Positions 35,499 through 46,962 of a stretch of DNA of 64,000 nucleotides are shown here, piece after piece (within the stretch, counting starts at the first letter, position 1; every line of letters starts with the position of its first letter). A program made the position numbers and the translations under genes. This DNA comes from Gossypium raimondii (Eukaryota > Streptophyta > Magnoliopsida > Malvales > Malvaceae), in contig NC_068567.1 in the NCBI RefSeq assembly GCF_025698545.1, positions 7,130,001-7,194,000 of the forward strand. Reading direction: 5' to 3'. The notes beneath the pieces are model-generated. The model was given only the letters and a program-made list of their open reading frames with translations. It searched no databases and was not told the origin of the DNA.

Positions 35499-36204
35499 CG
35501 CTTTTTTATTCCCTTAATTGACAAATGCCAAGTGTCATCCTCATCTTTTTCCCTTTTTTTTAATTCTTATTATTATTATTATCTCCTCTTTTGCCCTTCT
35601 CTCTCTTTCCTCATCAATCACCTCTTCTGTTAAGTACATTATTCTTCCCTTTCATTTCACAAAAATAATTTAAATATCTCACATTTTATTTCAATTTACT
35701 ACATTAAAAAGACAAAAGAAAAAAGGAGGGATCGTCCCCCTTACCATGCATACAAACAACTCCTCTGGAAATATATTGGAATAAGCAAAATGTTTTATGA
35801 TTATTTTGGAGGGTTTGATTTTGACGATAAGAAAAAAGAGAGGAAGCTGGGTCCAAACTAGGGTAGGTGAACAATGCACTTGATGCTGCACCCATTGGCT
35901 GCTAAAGTTAATTTTTTTTCTTATTCTTTTTCATTTTTCAGAATATGATAATTGTACTTACTTCTAATTTAATTTGAAATTGAATTGAGTTAGATAAATA
36001 AAAGAGATATAACTCTTTCAGTATTAATGGTTTATTTATAAGCTTTAAACCCTAAATTTTACTTAAAGAATTTTGATATTTATTTAAACAGAAGTTTTAT
36101 TTAATATAATATCTAAGTTCTAACTGCTAGGTATGGTTAAGAAACAAAGATATTTTGTATTTTATTTTTGCATTATAAGAGAAAGTAAAGTCTTAACAAA
36201 ACAC

Positions 36205-36265
36205 AACTAGCATGATTCGAATTTATGTCACATTTGAAACGGTGATCGTTAGGCCAACACACAGG
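36205..36265 (-). repeat. SINE fragment (minus strand)
   Basis: Minus-strand order: 'gtgttggcctaacgatcaccg' (A-box-like), then 'gacataaattcgaatcatg' (B-box-like), as in the SINE at 33271-33380. Confidence 0.4.
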
Positions 36266-37173
36266 GTTAAAATATTTTGCATTTTTAGTATACTTACATT
36301 CCAACACCATGATTTTGCGGGTCAACATCATTGATGAGAAAAAATTTAAGATTTTGCAAGCTTAAAATTTCATTCAATTCGAAAATAAAATAGACAGGAC
36401 AAAAGGTGTTTGAGTTTTTGAATATGGAAATTTTTTTTAGATATTTTATTTAAGAATCGAGGAGGAATTAATGAATACGAGATATGGATGGAAATAAAAA
36501 GAGCAGAGCAGAGTCCAAAAGTTGCGGAGGGAGCACGGGGGCGGCAAAAATAGTAAAGAGAAGTGTGGCAGGCAGTTGGGTGACAGTACATGTGAGAGAG
36601 AGGCGGCCGTGGAAACTCAAATGGTGGATGTGATTGAGGTAATTCAAAGGGGATTCATGCACTGCCTATACACAAAGATGACAGCCTGCTGGTGGTGGGT
36701 TGAAGTTATGGGTAAATGACTCACTCTCACAGTGCAACTAATGGGCTGCCATGCCTTGCCTTATGCATCAGCAAAATTATCAAATAGGGGATGGGGTTTG
36801 GCAGAGACGACTACCGTCTGAGACTAGACACATCACACCTGCTCCACCCATCCCAATACCTCCAGTCAAACATTCTTTTGTACCAGAGACTGCATTTTAT
36901 ATATGACCAAGGCAAGATAAGGCAACGGCCAAGCTGTGAACAAGGGTCAACTGTGGTGTTGGTATGAGTTTGATTCTTCTCATCTATGCCCATGCACAAG
37001 CTGAATTTGAGGTGTCAACATCCACCCACCGGCCACTTGTTGGCTCTGATTGGATGTCCAATTTTTAAGCCAACATTACATTTCATTGCCTCTCCTTCCC
37101 CCTTGGGAGTATTCTTTTTACGTGAGTTTGAAGTTCGTCGCTTCACCTTGTATTTTTTTTAATGATATAATAA

Positions 37174-37267
37174 ATTTTTTTTGTTGAATTACAAGAAGAG
37201 TTAGTGCAACTCGAACCCAAATCATATTTGAAACGAAAAACACCCTAACTATCAAATCAATACATGA
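37174..37267 (-). repeat. SINE fragment with A-tail (minus strand)
   Basis: The minus strand carries 'gatttgggttcgagttgcac' as a good B box and ends in a run of A (37174-37182). Same family as the piece at 33271-33380. Confidence 0.45.
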
Positions 37268-37936
37268 GGTTAATGAGGTCATATTTGTTGAACTAATAAA
37301 CTCTAATAAATATACATCTCATCATTTGATTCAACCATCGCCATATTTTTTTTTGTTGATTTTGAGAGTTTAAATGTAAATACACATATCATCGTTCGGA
37401 CACCATTTTAAATTTATATATACAATTAAATCAAAAATTAAAATTTTATTTATATATTATATCACACAAATTTCAAGCTTACTGATAATCAAATAAATAT
37501 AATCTGAAAAGATAAAAAGAGGTATGAGATGAAATTATAAGAAGAAAATTATGTAGAAATAACCATAAAGTTGGGCACTAATCATTTAATTAGTTGGGAT
37601 TGCTTAAATTCTATGAAATGAAATGTGTCATTGACAATTGGAAAAAGAGAGGGTAGGCTCCATTTTCATATCATAGGTTTAAATCATTAGTGCTAAGCAT
37701 GTGGCTAGCAAAGGTGGTTAATTTCACAACGGTTTACAGCATCTCTCCCCCATGGTTGGTTTATTATTAGAGCATCTTTTTCTTTTAAAAGAGAGAATAA
37801 AAATGAAGACATAATTGAATTTTCTTATCGTGAATAAGGTTATAATCTCGAGATAGCTAGAAAAGGGTTGTAGGTGTTGGGGATTCAATTTTTGAGTTTA
37901 TTGGATTTTAATTTTAAAAGTTTTTTAAGAATATAC

Positions 37937-38324
37937 GAGAAATTATGTTATGGACATTTCTCATCATATTATTTGTAGTGTCCTTTTAATTATTTATTAA
38001 TATTTTAATAAATTTTTTATGTCATTAACACATAATTTTGACCATTTTTTTTTATCTTTAATCCTGAACTCAAAATTCTGAACCCCAAACATTGAATCTA
38101 AAATCATGAACCTTAAATCCTAAATCTTGAACCTTAAACCCTAAATTCTAACTCTTAAATTTAGAGTTTAAAGTTTAGAGTTCGAGATTCAAGATTCTAG
38201 GTTCGGGTTTCAAGAGACTAAAATTATGTGTCAAAAACATGAAAAAAAATTACTTAAATGTCATTAAATAATTGAAAAGAGACCCTGAATGATGTGATGA
38301 AAATGGTCCATAAAATAATTTCTC
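37937..38324. repeat. Foldback MITE (GAGAAATTAT family), copy 2, with palindromic core
   Basis: Ends GAGAAATTATGTTATGGAC and (right, reversed) GAGAAATTATTTTATGGACC match the MITE at 8897-9124. The core (about 38060-38215) is a palindrome of short CCTAAA/CCTGAA units: 'ccttaaaccctaaattct' on one side and 'agaattcaggtt'-like complements on the other. It is about 160 bases longer than copy 1. Confidence 0.75.
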
Positions 38325-38791
38325 CTTTAATACATTATATTTTATTTGAATAAATCCAAATATTTTTTAAAAAATTAAAATTAAATTGAAAATTTTAAAA
38401 TTTAAAATGTAATTCTATCATTATATTATGTTATAATTTCATAGTTTTTGAAGAAATATAAGCAAAAGTGATTATAATTGAGAGGACCAAAGATCTTTCG
38501 TGCTTTCCCTAATGTTAAAAAGAGAGGCGAATATATATTAGACAATATCTTATTCACAAATTATGTGCTGGACTAATAATTTTCATTTCTTATATAATGG
38601 AAAACTCTTTTTCCTTCCACTTAGCCTTATCTCCCCTTAGGACTATTTTAGTGGTAGGTTCTACAGGATCCAGACCGAATGATATTATTTGGCCAAATAC
38701 CTTGCAACAAGTTCCTATGTTGACGACAATGACGTATTAATGCTTGGGATGTATAGGGAAAAGATTGTAAGTGTTTGTACTCAAACATTAA
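38325..38791. other. AT-rich intergenic DNA
   Basis: No recognised feature. Confidence 0.4.
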
Positions 38792-38940
38792 GGGTGGGTT
38801 TGGATGGACAATGGGGTACGGTACGGTGCGTTAGCTTACTTATTGTCTCACACTACAGTGCCGTTACAGTATCTAATCTTACTAACATCGCTGTTTTTAC
38901 ACTAACCGCAAGTAAACACACCTCCCATCTAAACTCACCC
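38792..38940. repeat. Short MITE, GGGTGGGTTTGGATGG ends
   Basis: 149 bases with inverted ends GGGTGGGTTTGGATGG and (right, reversed) GGGTGAGTTTAGATGGG. The interior is less AT-rich than the flanks ('ggtacggtacggtgcg', 'cactacagtgccgttacag'). A TSD is not clear, so the superfamily is left open. Confidence 0.65.
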
Positions 38941-39569
38941 CAAATTTATTAAACATCATCTTTTAAAAAGGATTATATTAAAATATTGAACTAAACTCGA
39001 GACTTAATACTTAATTAAAGTTACAGCTGAGAATAAAAAAGGGGTTATGGAATTTAAATTTGAATCCAAAAGGTGTTAAGAATGATGACATAAATAGACT
39101 GAATTAAACTCCAAATTTAACCCTTATTTAACTTCAACAACAATGTTATATATAGAGCATTAGCTGCTGTCATAATTATGAACAACATCATCAATAAAAG
39201 TGGGAATGTTGCACTTTCTTTAATATGAAGAGATAGTGTTTGGGTACTTAGATAATGTAATGAGGGGAGAAAGATCTTTGCTCCTCTAAACTTGAAACAA
39301 CTTGGTTATGATAAATACAATTTGGTTTAAAATTTTTTGGGAAAAAGAAACACACAAAAAAAGAAAAAAGGAAAAAAAAGCATGCATGCATGTGATTGCA
39401 GTGTCAAAAGCAATAGGTACCAAAGTTGAAAAGTGACAACAGATAGACCACATGACCATGCATTCAATTTGTTTGAACATTTTCCTTACCAACTTGGTTT
39501 TCGGTGCATCTCGCGATGTTTAATGAGTGTTGGGTGGAATGAAAATTCAATACTTTTTAAGATTTTAAG
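38941..39569. other. AT-rich intergenic DNA
   Basis: No gene seen. The last bases (39565-39569, TTAAG) are the left TSD of the adjacent LTR. Confidence 0.45.
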
Positions 39570-41866
39570 TGTAATGCCTAAAAATTTTTACAGTAAAATA
39601 TTATCTTTGATATAATAAAATAAGGAAATAAAGCGACAAAAAGGGGAAATTTTGGAGTTATGTCAACATTGGGAAGTATATTATGACATATTAGTTCAAG
39701 AAAGGATTAAATCGCAAAAGTGAGAAAAGTTTTGTTGACCAAGAGTAAATACTAAAAAATTGAGGAGTTAAAGTGTAAATATGAAAAAAGTTCAAGGACC
39801 AGTGGTCTAAATATTTTAAGGGTGGAATGATCTAGAAACTAAGGAAAATGGATGGATTAGGACCAAATTGAAAAAGGTGAAGAATTTTGAGGGACTAAAT
39901 CACAATTTTACCAAATTAAGTGATGACTCAAGGATGGAATTTTAAAAGATCATAAAGGGCAAAATGGTCAATTAGAAGAGAGAGAAATCTAGAAGATAAT
40001 GACATGTTGGAGATATTTTATATTAATTAAATAAATAAATATTAGTTTATTAGTATTTTAATTTGATTTTTAAATGATATTTTATTATTTTATTTAGTAT
40101 ATATATAAGAAAAGGAAGATGAAGAAGCATGCAACCCACCATTTTTCCATGCACCAACGTGAGAAAAAGAGAGAAAGAAAGAAAGTTTTGCTTTCTTTAC
40201 AATTTGGTCATTCCACAAAAAATTCACCATTTTCATCTAGAAATCAAAAGAATTTCCATAGCTACCAAGAGAGAAAATTGATAAGGAGACTATCGGGAGC
40301 TAGAATATCAAGTTAGATTCAAGAAATAAAGGCTGGAGGAGAGAGGAAATCAAGTTAAAGATTGAAATCAATAGAGCAAGGTAAGAACATTAAGATTTCA
40401 ATATATTTTTGAGTTTGATATTATTGAAAAAGTAGGGAATTGATGTTAATGTAGGGATTTGTTATATAAGGTTCTATGTTCTTGATATGTTAGTGAAGGG
40501 AAACAAGAGGAATTGATAGAAAATATTGTAGAGAAAGGAAAGGAGGGTGTTATAAATTTGATTATCAACATCTTACACTAAAACAGTTTTGGACAATTTG
40601 CAGAGGTTAATTTTGAAAAATCACCATAAATTTTTGAAATTGAATTAGAGAGTGAATAAGATATTAAATGAAATTTTAATGAGTCTATTTTTACATAAAA
40701 GAAACAAAGCAAGTAAACTATTTTTAGATATTTGAATTTTAGTAAGGTAGGGTCGGATTGATTTTGGAATCCTTGTTCTAACTTTTATAAATCATTATAA
40801 ATTGTAAAAAAATAATTGTAATTTTTAATTTATATGATTAAATTCACTAATGAGTCTAGTTTCAATATAAATAAACGAAACTACCATCAGAATTTTGTAC
40901 TAAGAGATATTTGATTTTTAGTGAAGAAATGTCGAAAGCGGCAAAAGTGAAATAGGGGAATCTTTAAAGAATAAACCGTACCAATTGACTACTCTAAAAA
41001 TTCTAAAAATTTTATGGTAAAAATATATATGAGTCTAGTTTCAGGAAAAATTAACGGTTCATAATTTGGAGTTCTGTAGCTCCAGATAAAAATAATTTAG
41101 TGATACTGACTCGGATAGACAGTTTTGAATATACTTACGGGTGAATAATGAAACTTTAGAAAGTTATTTCTAAGAGTGTTAAGTACATTAAGGATGTGGA
41201 ATGGAGTGAAGGAGGAGGAAAAATATATGTGAATATTCTGATAATATGATTTTATTTTAAAAATAGCTAATTTACATGTTTTAGGTTCAAGAACTAAATT
41301 GAATAAAAGTAAGCATTTTAGGGTAATTTTGTAAAAATAAAAAAAATGACGAAATTTCAAGAATTGAATAGTTTTATTGTCTAAATTAATAAATTGAATG
41401 AAGTTATTAATTTAGATCAAGATAGCGTGGAAAGTCGAGGGAAATAGAAAATTTCCAAAATGCCCCTGTATCATGGTATTTCTGCAATTTAGCATAGCAA
41501 GTTTGTATTACTGTAATTTAAATCTAATTATTATTAATTATTGTGTTTTAATTGAAATACATGGTAATTAAATGGAAATTGCTAGCGATATGATTTGAAT
41601 TGTGAGCATGAGAAATTGTGAACTGAATGAAATGGAAATGAAGCATTGAATTGCATGGGTATGTATCGGGTCTCGTAGGCCCTATTTATTATGAATATAA
41701 AATTTTAAGGATATATTTTGAAGAATTATAAAAGCATGTTAAAAAAAATTGAAAGTTTTAATTTAGATGAAATTTTATAACTCGGTTAAATACGTTTACA
41801 AGTGTATGTGTTCTAGTAATGCCTCATGCCCTATTCCGGCGTCGAATACGGGTAAGGGGTGTTACA
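39570..41866 (+). mobile_element. Solo LTR (TGTAATGCC..GTGTTACA), 2297 bp
   Basis: Starts TGTAATGCCTAAAAATTTTT and ends GGGGTGTTACA. A perfect 5-bp TSD TTAAG flanks it (39565-39569 and 41867-41871). Its 3' half shares ordered blocks with the LTRs at 1-1733 and 51460-52567, for example 'gatatttgaattttagt' and 'gtagctccagataaaa'. Its 5' part is different. No internal domain is present. The right TSD covers the TAA target duplication and the first base of the neighbouring Harbinger-type element. Confidence 0.88.
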
Positions 41867-42059
41867 TTAAGGGTCTGTTTGATAGGGGAAAATATTTTTC
41901 GAAATTGGTTTTCCCCATTTTCCAGTGTTTGATTGGAGGAAAATATTTTCCTTTTGTAAAATCAATTCCGCAACACGGGTAAAATCATCTCATCTTTCCG
42001 GAAAATGTCTTACCCCTTAGAAATCGGTAAGACATTTTCCACAGCTCATCTATTCACCT

Positions 42060-43300
42060 TTGAAACCCTTTCCACAGCTCATCTCTTCACCCTTTCGACA
42101 GCTCATCTCTTCACCCTATCGATTGCAGCATCATCATCTCTGCCTTATCTTCTCTGCTAGTTCACCTCTTCTCTTTGCTTGCCTCGTTAGCGTGCTGGTT
42201 CACCTCTGCTGGTTTATCGAAGGTAAAATTGCAAGCTCTAGGTTAGGGGATCTGTTGATTTCTGCAAGTTTTATTGCAAGTTTTTGTAGTAGATGTGTTT
42301 TCTGCAAATGGGTAGTTTTCTGCAAATGTTTTTTGCAAATCAGTTTCTGGGTTAACTGGAAAATGGGTAATTTGGATACTTTCATGGCCAAATCAGTTAG
42401 CAAAGAGATAGTTATGTCTTCTCTTTCAATTTTCGCTATTAAGGATGATTCTTTTTAAGAGAAAGAAAATGTTTGGCTTCTTCATCTGTAACTTTAACAC
42501 CCCATCATGCATGCGTATGCTATATAGCTTCTGCAATCTTTGCTAAATTTCATCTGTAAGTTCTCTTGACCTCCAACTTGGTTGATTTAGAATCATCAGT
42601 TATTGGCAATTATTGGACTTTACCGTTCTCTATTGCTGTTGAGTTCTCCTGATCTTTACTTTTGCCCCATAGCACAGTGTAGAGTCCAAAGATTATGATT
42701 ACAGTTCGTATTATGCTGGCAAAAAACAAAAGAAATTTACATGAGTGAATAATGCTAAATGGAAAGGAAAATTGAAAAAAATTGCAGCCTTAACACCCTA
42801 ATTTCTTGTCCTACTTGTTTGCCAAATATATAAGCCTAAATTCCCAACAGAACAGATGAATGTTATGGTCAGGGGAATAAACAACTATTGATGCTTTCAT
42901 TAAAAAAAATCAGTAGAGACAATGATTTGTTTTATCTACTTGCTGAATAATTTACTTCAATCTGAAACATTTTATTCGATTATAGTCAAACTAGAATGTT
43001 CCATATTGTTTCAAATTGGTGTTCAAGACTTGTTCTGTTGTTCCTGTTGCTTGAAAAAGATTAGTGACAAATAGTTGAAGGAGTGTGGTTTTCAGACTTT
43101 AAAGGAGTGTGGTCTCTTAACGATGCTTTAGCCATTTATAGGAAGCTATCTTTTGCTGAATGCTTAATTTTGGTGCTTTACTTCTTGGTAATGGTCTCAT
43201 GATTCATGAATGCTTCAAGCCATTTTCATGGTTAATTTTGCACGAAACCCATCTTTTATCTTTTATCTTTTATCAAATCTAGTCTTTCACTTCATAAATT
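42060..43300 (+). other. Unidentified interior DNA of the Harbinger-type element
   Basis: 42030-42130 holds three imperfect repeats of 'ccacagctcatctcttcaccct'. An open frame of 132 residues follows (42060-42458), Leu/Ser/Phe-rich with no motif I recognise. 42460-43300 looks like intronic or intergenic DNA of a captured gene. It could be the aminopeptidase gene's own upstream intron or a second captured fragment. Confidence 0.4.
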
Positions 43301-43314
43301 GTCCTAATACGCAG

Positions 43315-44462
43315 GTTCATTTTATTGTAGCATCTTGTGAAAACATGATAAGTGGAAAGGGTATGAGGCCTGGAGATATTGTCACAGCTTCAAATGGAAA
43401 GACAATTAAGGTATAGTTTGTTCTATTCTAGCAAAAAATAATAATAAAAAGAAATTTGAGGTATACATGAAATATATATGGTGTTGTGACATTCATAGTT
43501 GGGTTCTTTCTTCGTTGTCTTTAATAAATTACTTGTTGCTCACTATGCGGATTGCAGGTTAATAACACTAATGCAGAAGGTGGGCTTACACTAGCAGATG
43601 CTTTGGTTTATGCTTGCAACCAAGGTGTTGAGAAGATAAAGCCGAAAACTAGACATCGTAAATTTGTGATTAGAGTTGTAAACTTGGTAGTTTCAATTGC
43701 TTATTTTGTATAGATAATCAGATTTCCATTTTTCAAGTCTGGTTGACTTATTTTGCAAATAGTTGACCTGGCAACACTAACCGGGGCTTGTGTTGTTGCT
43801 CTTGGCCCCTCAATTGCAGGTATATACTTAACATATGAATTTTTAAACATAGTTGGCACTTCAATATAACAATTTTTTTTTCTTTCCATTGAAAGTGTTT
43901 TCCTTATTCATAGTTGGTTCGAAAGGCAAGCAGTCATCGTTTCATTGGTTGTTACTCAATTATTGAAACCAAAGCGGTGTGTGTGTATTATCTCACCATT
44001 GCCAATTCATTGGAACATTTTCTTTAGGCGTCTTCACACCCAATGATGATCTAACAAAGGAGTTATTTCAAGCATCAGAGGCCAGTGGTGAGAAATTTTG
44101 GAGGATGCCATTAGAGGAAAGCTATTGGGAATCAATGAAATCAGGAGTTGCTGATATGGTAAATACCGGCGGTCGCCAAGGCGGTGCTATCAATGCAGCT
44201 CTAGTCTTGAAACAAGTATGTCAATTTTACTGTCTGTATATTTTTACACACTTAAACGATAGATATTGTAATGTCCACGGTCGAACCATGTTGCAGAACT
44301 TCATTGTTGTTGGAACTATGATTTTGCAGTTTGTTGATGAAAAAGTAAAAGTAGATGCACGTTGACATGGCTGGGCCTGTCTTGAATGATAAGAAGCATG
44401 TGGCAACTGGATTTGGCATCTCAACTTTGGTGGAATGGGTTCTGAAGAACTCTTCTTCTTAA
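43315..44462 (+). pseudogene. Leucine aminopeptidase (peptidase family M17), C-terminal fragment with introns, inactive
   Basis: Exon-like blocks are 43315-43410, 43558-43635, 43759-43819, 44038-44215 and 44330-44462. They encode the C-terminal third of plant LAP, a hexameric metallo-exopeptidase: [66 protein letters not shown], then (shifted frame) MHVDMAGPV and GFGISTLVEW. Introns remain, so capture was of DNA, not of mRNA. In the signature NTDAEGRL the fragment has NTNAEGGL: the metal-ligand Asp and the catalytic Arg are lost, while the ligand Glu is kept. The second block ends AAG|ATAAAG, where a GT donor is expected, and the next acceptor reads GCAA instead of GCAG. Near 44351 one extra base shifts the frame and a TAG follows. 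The N-terminal domain is absent. It lies wholly between the Harbinger repeats. Confidence 0.9.
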
Positions 44463-45510
44463 ATGAAAGCTTGGAACATGCTCCGTTGTGACGGTGGCAG
44501 ACCGAAAAAGGAGAACAACATGTTCGAGGTTGTTGGGTTCTGTAAGATCTGTCTGATGAATAAGAAGCTTGTTGTTGGAATACTGCTCTGTTTTCTTTTG
44601 CTTTATGTAGCTTGTTCCTACAATGTTATAACTACATAAAGCTTTTTTACCAATAAATCTCTTTCCTTCTCATGTTTTATAGTGATTGTGTTCTAACTAT
44701 ATCATATATATATACATATATCAGGATATTTGGGTAACTTAAAAAAAATAAAGGGTTAAAACTTCTTTAGGTGTTTCAACTTGACAATTATTCTCATATT
44801 GGGGCTTAAACATTTTTTTATCTACCAAGATTTGATATTTCCTTGAAAATTTTAGAGTTTTAGCTTCAACTTGGGAATAATTATCAAATTTAGGTCTTAA
44901 TATGGAACAATTGTAAAATTTAGGGACTAAGTTGAACAAAAAAATTTAAGCTTTAATACGAGAATAATTACTAAATTCAACACTTAAATAGGGATTTAAC
45001 CAAAAAATAAAAGGATAATTTATCCTACAAAGCACTTTAACTCAAATGAATTTATATCTCTAGGTTCATAACAATTGAGTAGGAAGGAAGTAGAAATAAA
45101 ATAATAATTAAAGATAGTTAAAATGTGATTACTAGGAATACTTATAATTATGGGAAAATGTTGCTAAAATATTAAGAAAGTTACATTAAAACAAGTTACA
45201 TTAGTTTTTTTCAATTTATAACTATTAATATTGTAGCTTAATAATTGAGCATTATTATAAATAAATCGTTACAATATATGTAAAAACAATTTATTATATG
45301 TAAAATATAAAATTTATTAATATATATTAATATATGTAAAAACAACTTTTCCGTAAAATATTTTCAGAAATCATCAAACAACGAAAAATATTTTACATGA
45401 TTCAATGAAACACGGAAAATATTTTTCAAGAAATCATTTTACGAAAAGTAAAACATTTTCCAGAAATCATTTTACGGAAAACATTTTACTGGCAATCAAA
45501 CGGACCCTAA

Positions 45511-46962
45511 GTTCAAATGTTTTTAGATGTTATGAGAACGATATTTTTTATTTAAAAATTTGATTCGATTTGATTTTAAATTTATCGGGTGTTAAAAACT
45601 TAATATAGTCTTGGATGAAAGAATCCAAACGTTAGGGAATATTTTCCCCTTTCTTTTGAAACAGGAGATTTATGAACAAAAAAAAGGAGATTTTTTTAAA
45701 GATATTTATACATAGGGCTGAAAGTCTATAGAAAGTTAATTTACATGCATTTACAGTAATGGTTGGTAAAGCAAAAGAAAAGAGAGGCATAAACTTCTAA
45801 CAAGGTTTATATATAGACTTACCTCTTTTTCTTATTGAGTAATTGGAGTTAAAGTTTAATACGCATATGCCGTTGCCTGGCCCGTGTCTGTGTTAACACA
45901 TGTCTACGACATGTATCGTGCGTGTTTATTTTTGGGTAAAACTTTTGTATTATTTTTCAGAAAATAAATTTGTTTAGATTCCGAAAATCTAGTCAACAGA
46001 AAATATTTTTATTTGACTGTTGTAGATTTTTAAGAAACTATTTCTGCCAGTTTTACTTTTTTGCCCCTACGTATTTTACTACTTTGCCATTCAGGAAACT
46101 GTATAAATAGGAGGTCATTCTCCTCATTTTAGATAGAATCATAGAGAGAAAAATAACTTCTCTTATCCTTTTGTTCTCTAAATTCTAGTGTTCTGCGAAA
46201 TTACACGAGAGATAAATTATGTTTAGGAGATTGGGTTTTAAGTGGGACTGCCTGTGACCCCTCGAATCTTTCTTGGGAATTAAACTAGTGTAGTTTTGCC
46301 AGTTTATTCCAGTTTATTTTTCGATCAATTGCTTTTGTTTCTCAGTTTCCATTTCTTTTGAGAAGAGCAATGCCAATTGTGTTCCACCTTCTTTATTCGG
46401 GTGTACGAATATTGAAGTATTGTTTTAACCTTAGGGGGCAACATCCACTACACGATTACACCGACCAGGGCGAATTTGCTTCTAAGGCAGTGGTTCTTCC
46501 ATGGCATAGTGATTACTATTTTATTTACACTTAGTTTGGTTTCATATTAGTACTAACAGTTTTATTTTACAGTAGTATATTTCCAACAATAATTACATGT
46601 CAAAGTACAGATAATCATTTGATTATAAAATCTTTACAAAAAATGTACAATTGTGAGAAGAAGAAAAAAAACCCCAAAACAAAAGAAAGAAAAAGATTAA
46701 ATTTCTATTCATAAATGAATGGCCATATTTAGGGATCAATTAATTAAATTTTAAAACGTTAAAATTGTTAATAGCAATAGCCAAATGGGTGCATTAATTT
46801 CTCAAGGTATTTATTAGAGTGAGCTCAGTAATTAATCTTTGGCATTTTGTAGGTTCATTAAGGGGTAGATGTTGACCATAGTTTTAAAGTTGTTCCATAC
46901 CCAAGACGAGGATCGAACCATCAACCACTGATTAAGGTAGGAAAAACCCTTACCATTTCACT
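45511..46962. other. Intergenic DNA with an LTR-like remnant
   Basis: 45890-46560 looks like a piece of a retroelement: a good TATA box (gtataaatagg at 46101-46111), TGTTAACAC at the left and TACTAACA at the right. The flanks show no matching TSD, so it is not bounded with confidence. 46560-46960 is AT-rich, ending with the left TSD TCACT (46958-46962) of the next element. Confidence 0.45.

Larger units (their letters stand above)
35499..37936. other. Intergenic DNA with SINE pieces and an unexplained GC-richer block
   Basis: The HLH gene 3' UTR lies in the first 150-200 bases. From about 36480 to 37110 base composition is close to balanced and sequence is non-repetitive, with G-rich and C-rich stretches. 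It holds only short open frames on both strands (longest about 70 codons) and no motif I recognise. 37270-37936 is AT-rich. Confidence 0.45.
41871..45507. mobile_element. PIF/Harbinger-type element carrying host gene DNA ('Pack-Harbinger')
   Basis: Terminal inverted repeats: GGGTCTGTTTGATAGG on the left and, reading inward from the right, GGGTCCGTTTGATTGC. Both are flanked by the trinucleotide TAA (41868-41870 and 45508-45510), the TWA-type target duplication of PIF/Harbinger elements. Both ends carry repeated 'ggaaaatatttt' and 'cattttcc' blocks (41885-42040 and 45345-45485), as expected of subterminal transposase-binding repeats. No transposase frame is present, so it would move only with an enzyme from elsewhere. 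The interior holds a partial leucine aminopeptidase gene with introns, and about 1.2 kb of other DNA of unknown source, including a 133-codon open frame at 42060-42458. Confidence 0.85.

Noticed and set aside
42030..42130. TTCCACAGCTC repeats resembling the miR396 start (TTCCACAGCTTTC)
   Set aside because: Only the first 10 bases agree, the units are tandem, and no hairpin partner was seen.
43979..44365. 128-codon open frame as an intact aminopeptidase gene
   Set aside because: It is one exon plus read-through intron sequence of a fragmentary aminopeptidase copy with mutated catalytic residues and a frameshift.
45891..46558. Possible complete LTR (TGTTAACAC..TACTAACA)
   Set aside because: The flanking 5-mers (GTCTG and GTTTT) do not match and no PBS or PPT is adjacent, so borders are not accepted; kept only as an LTR-like remnant.
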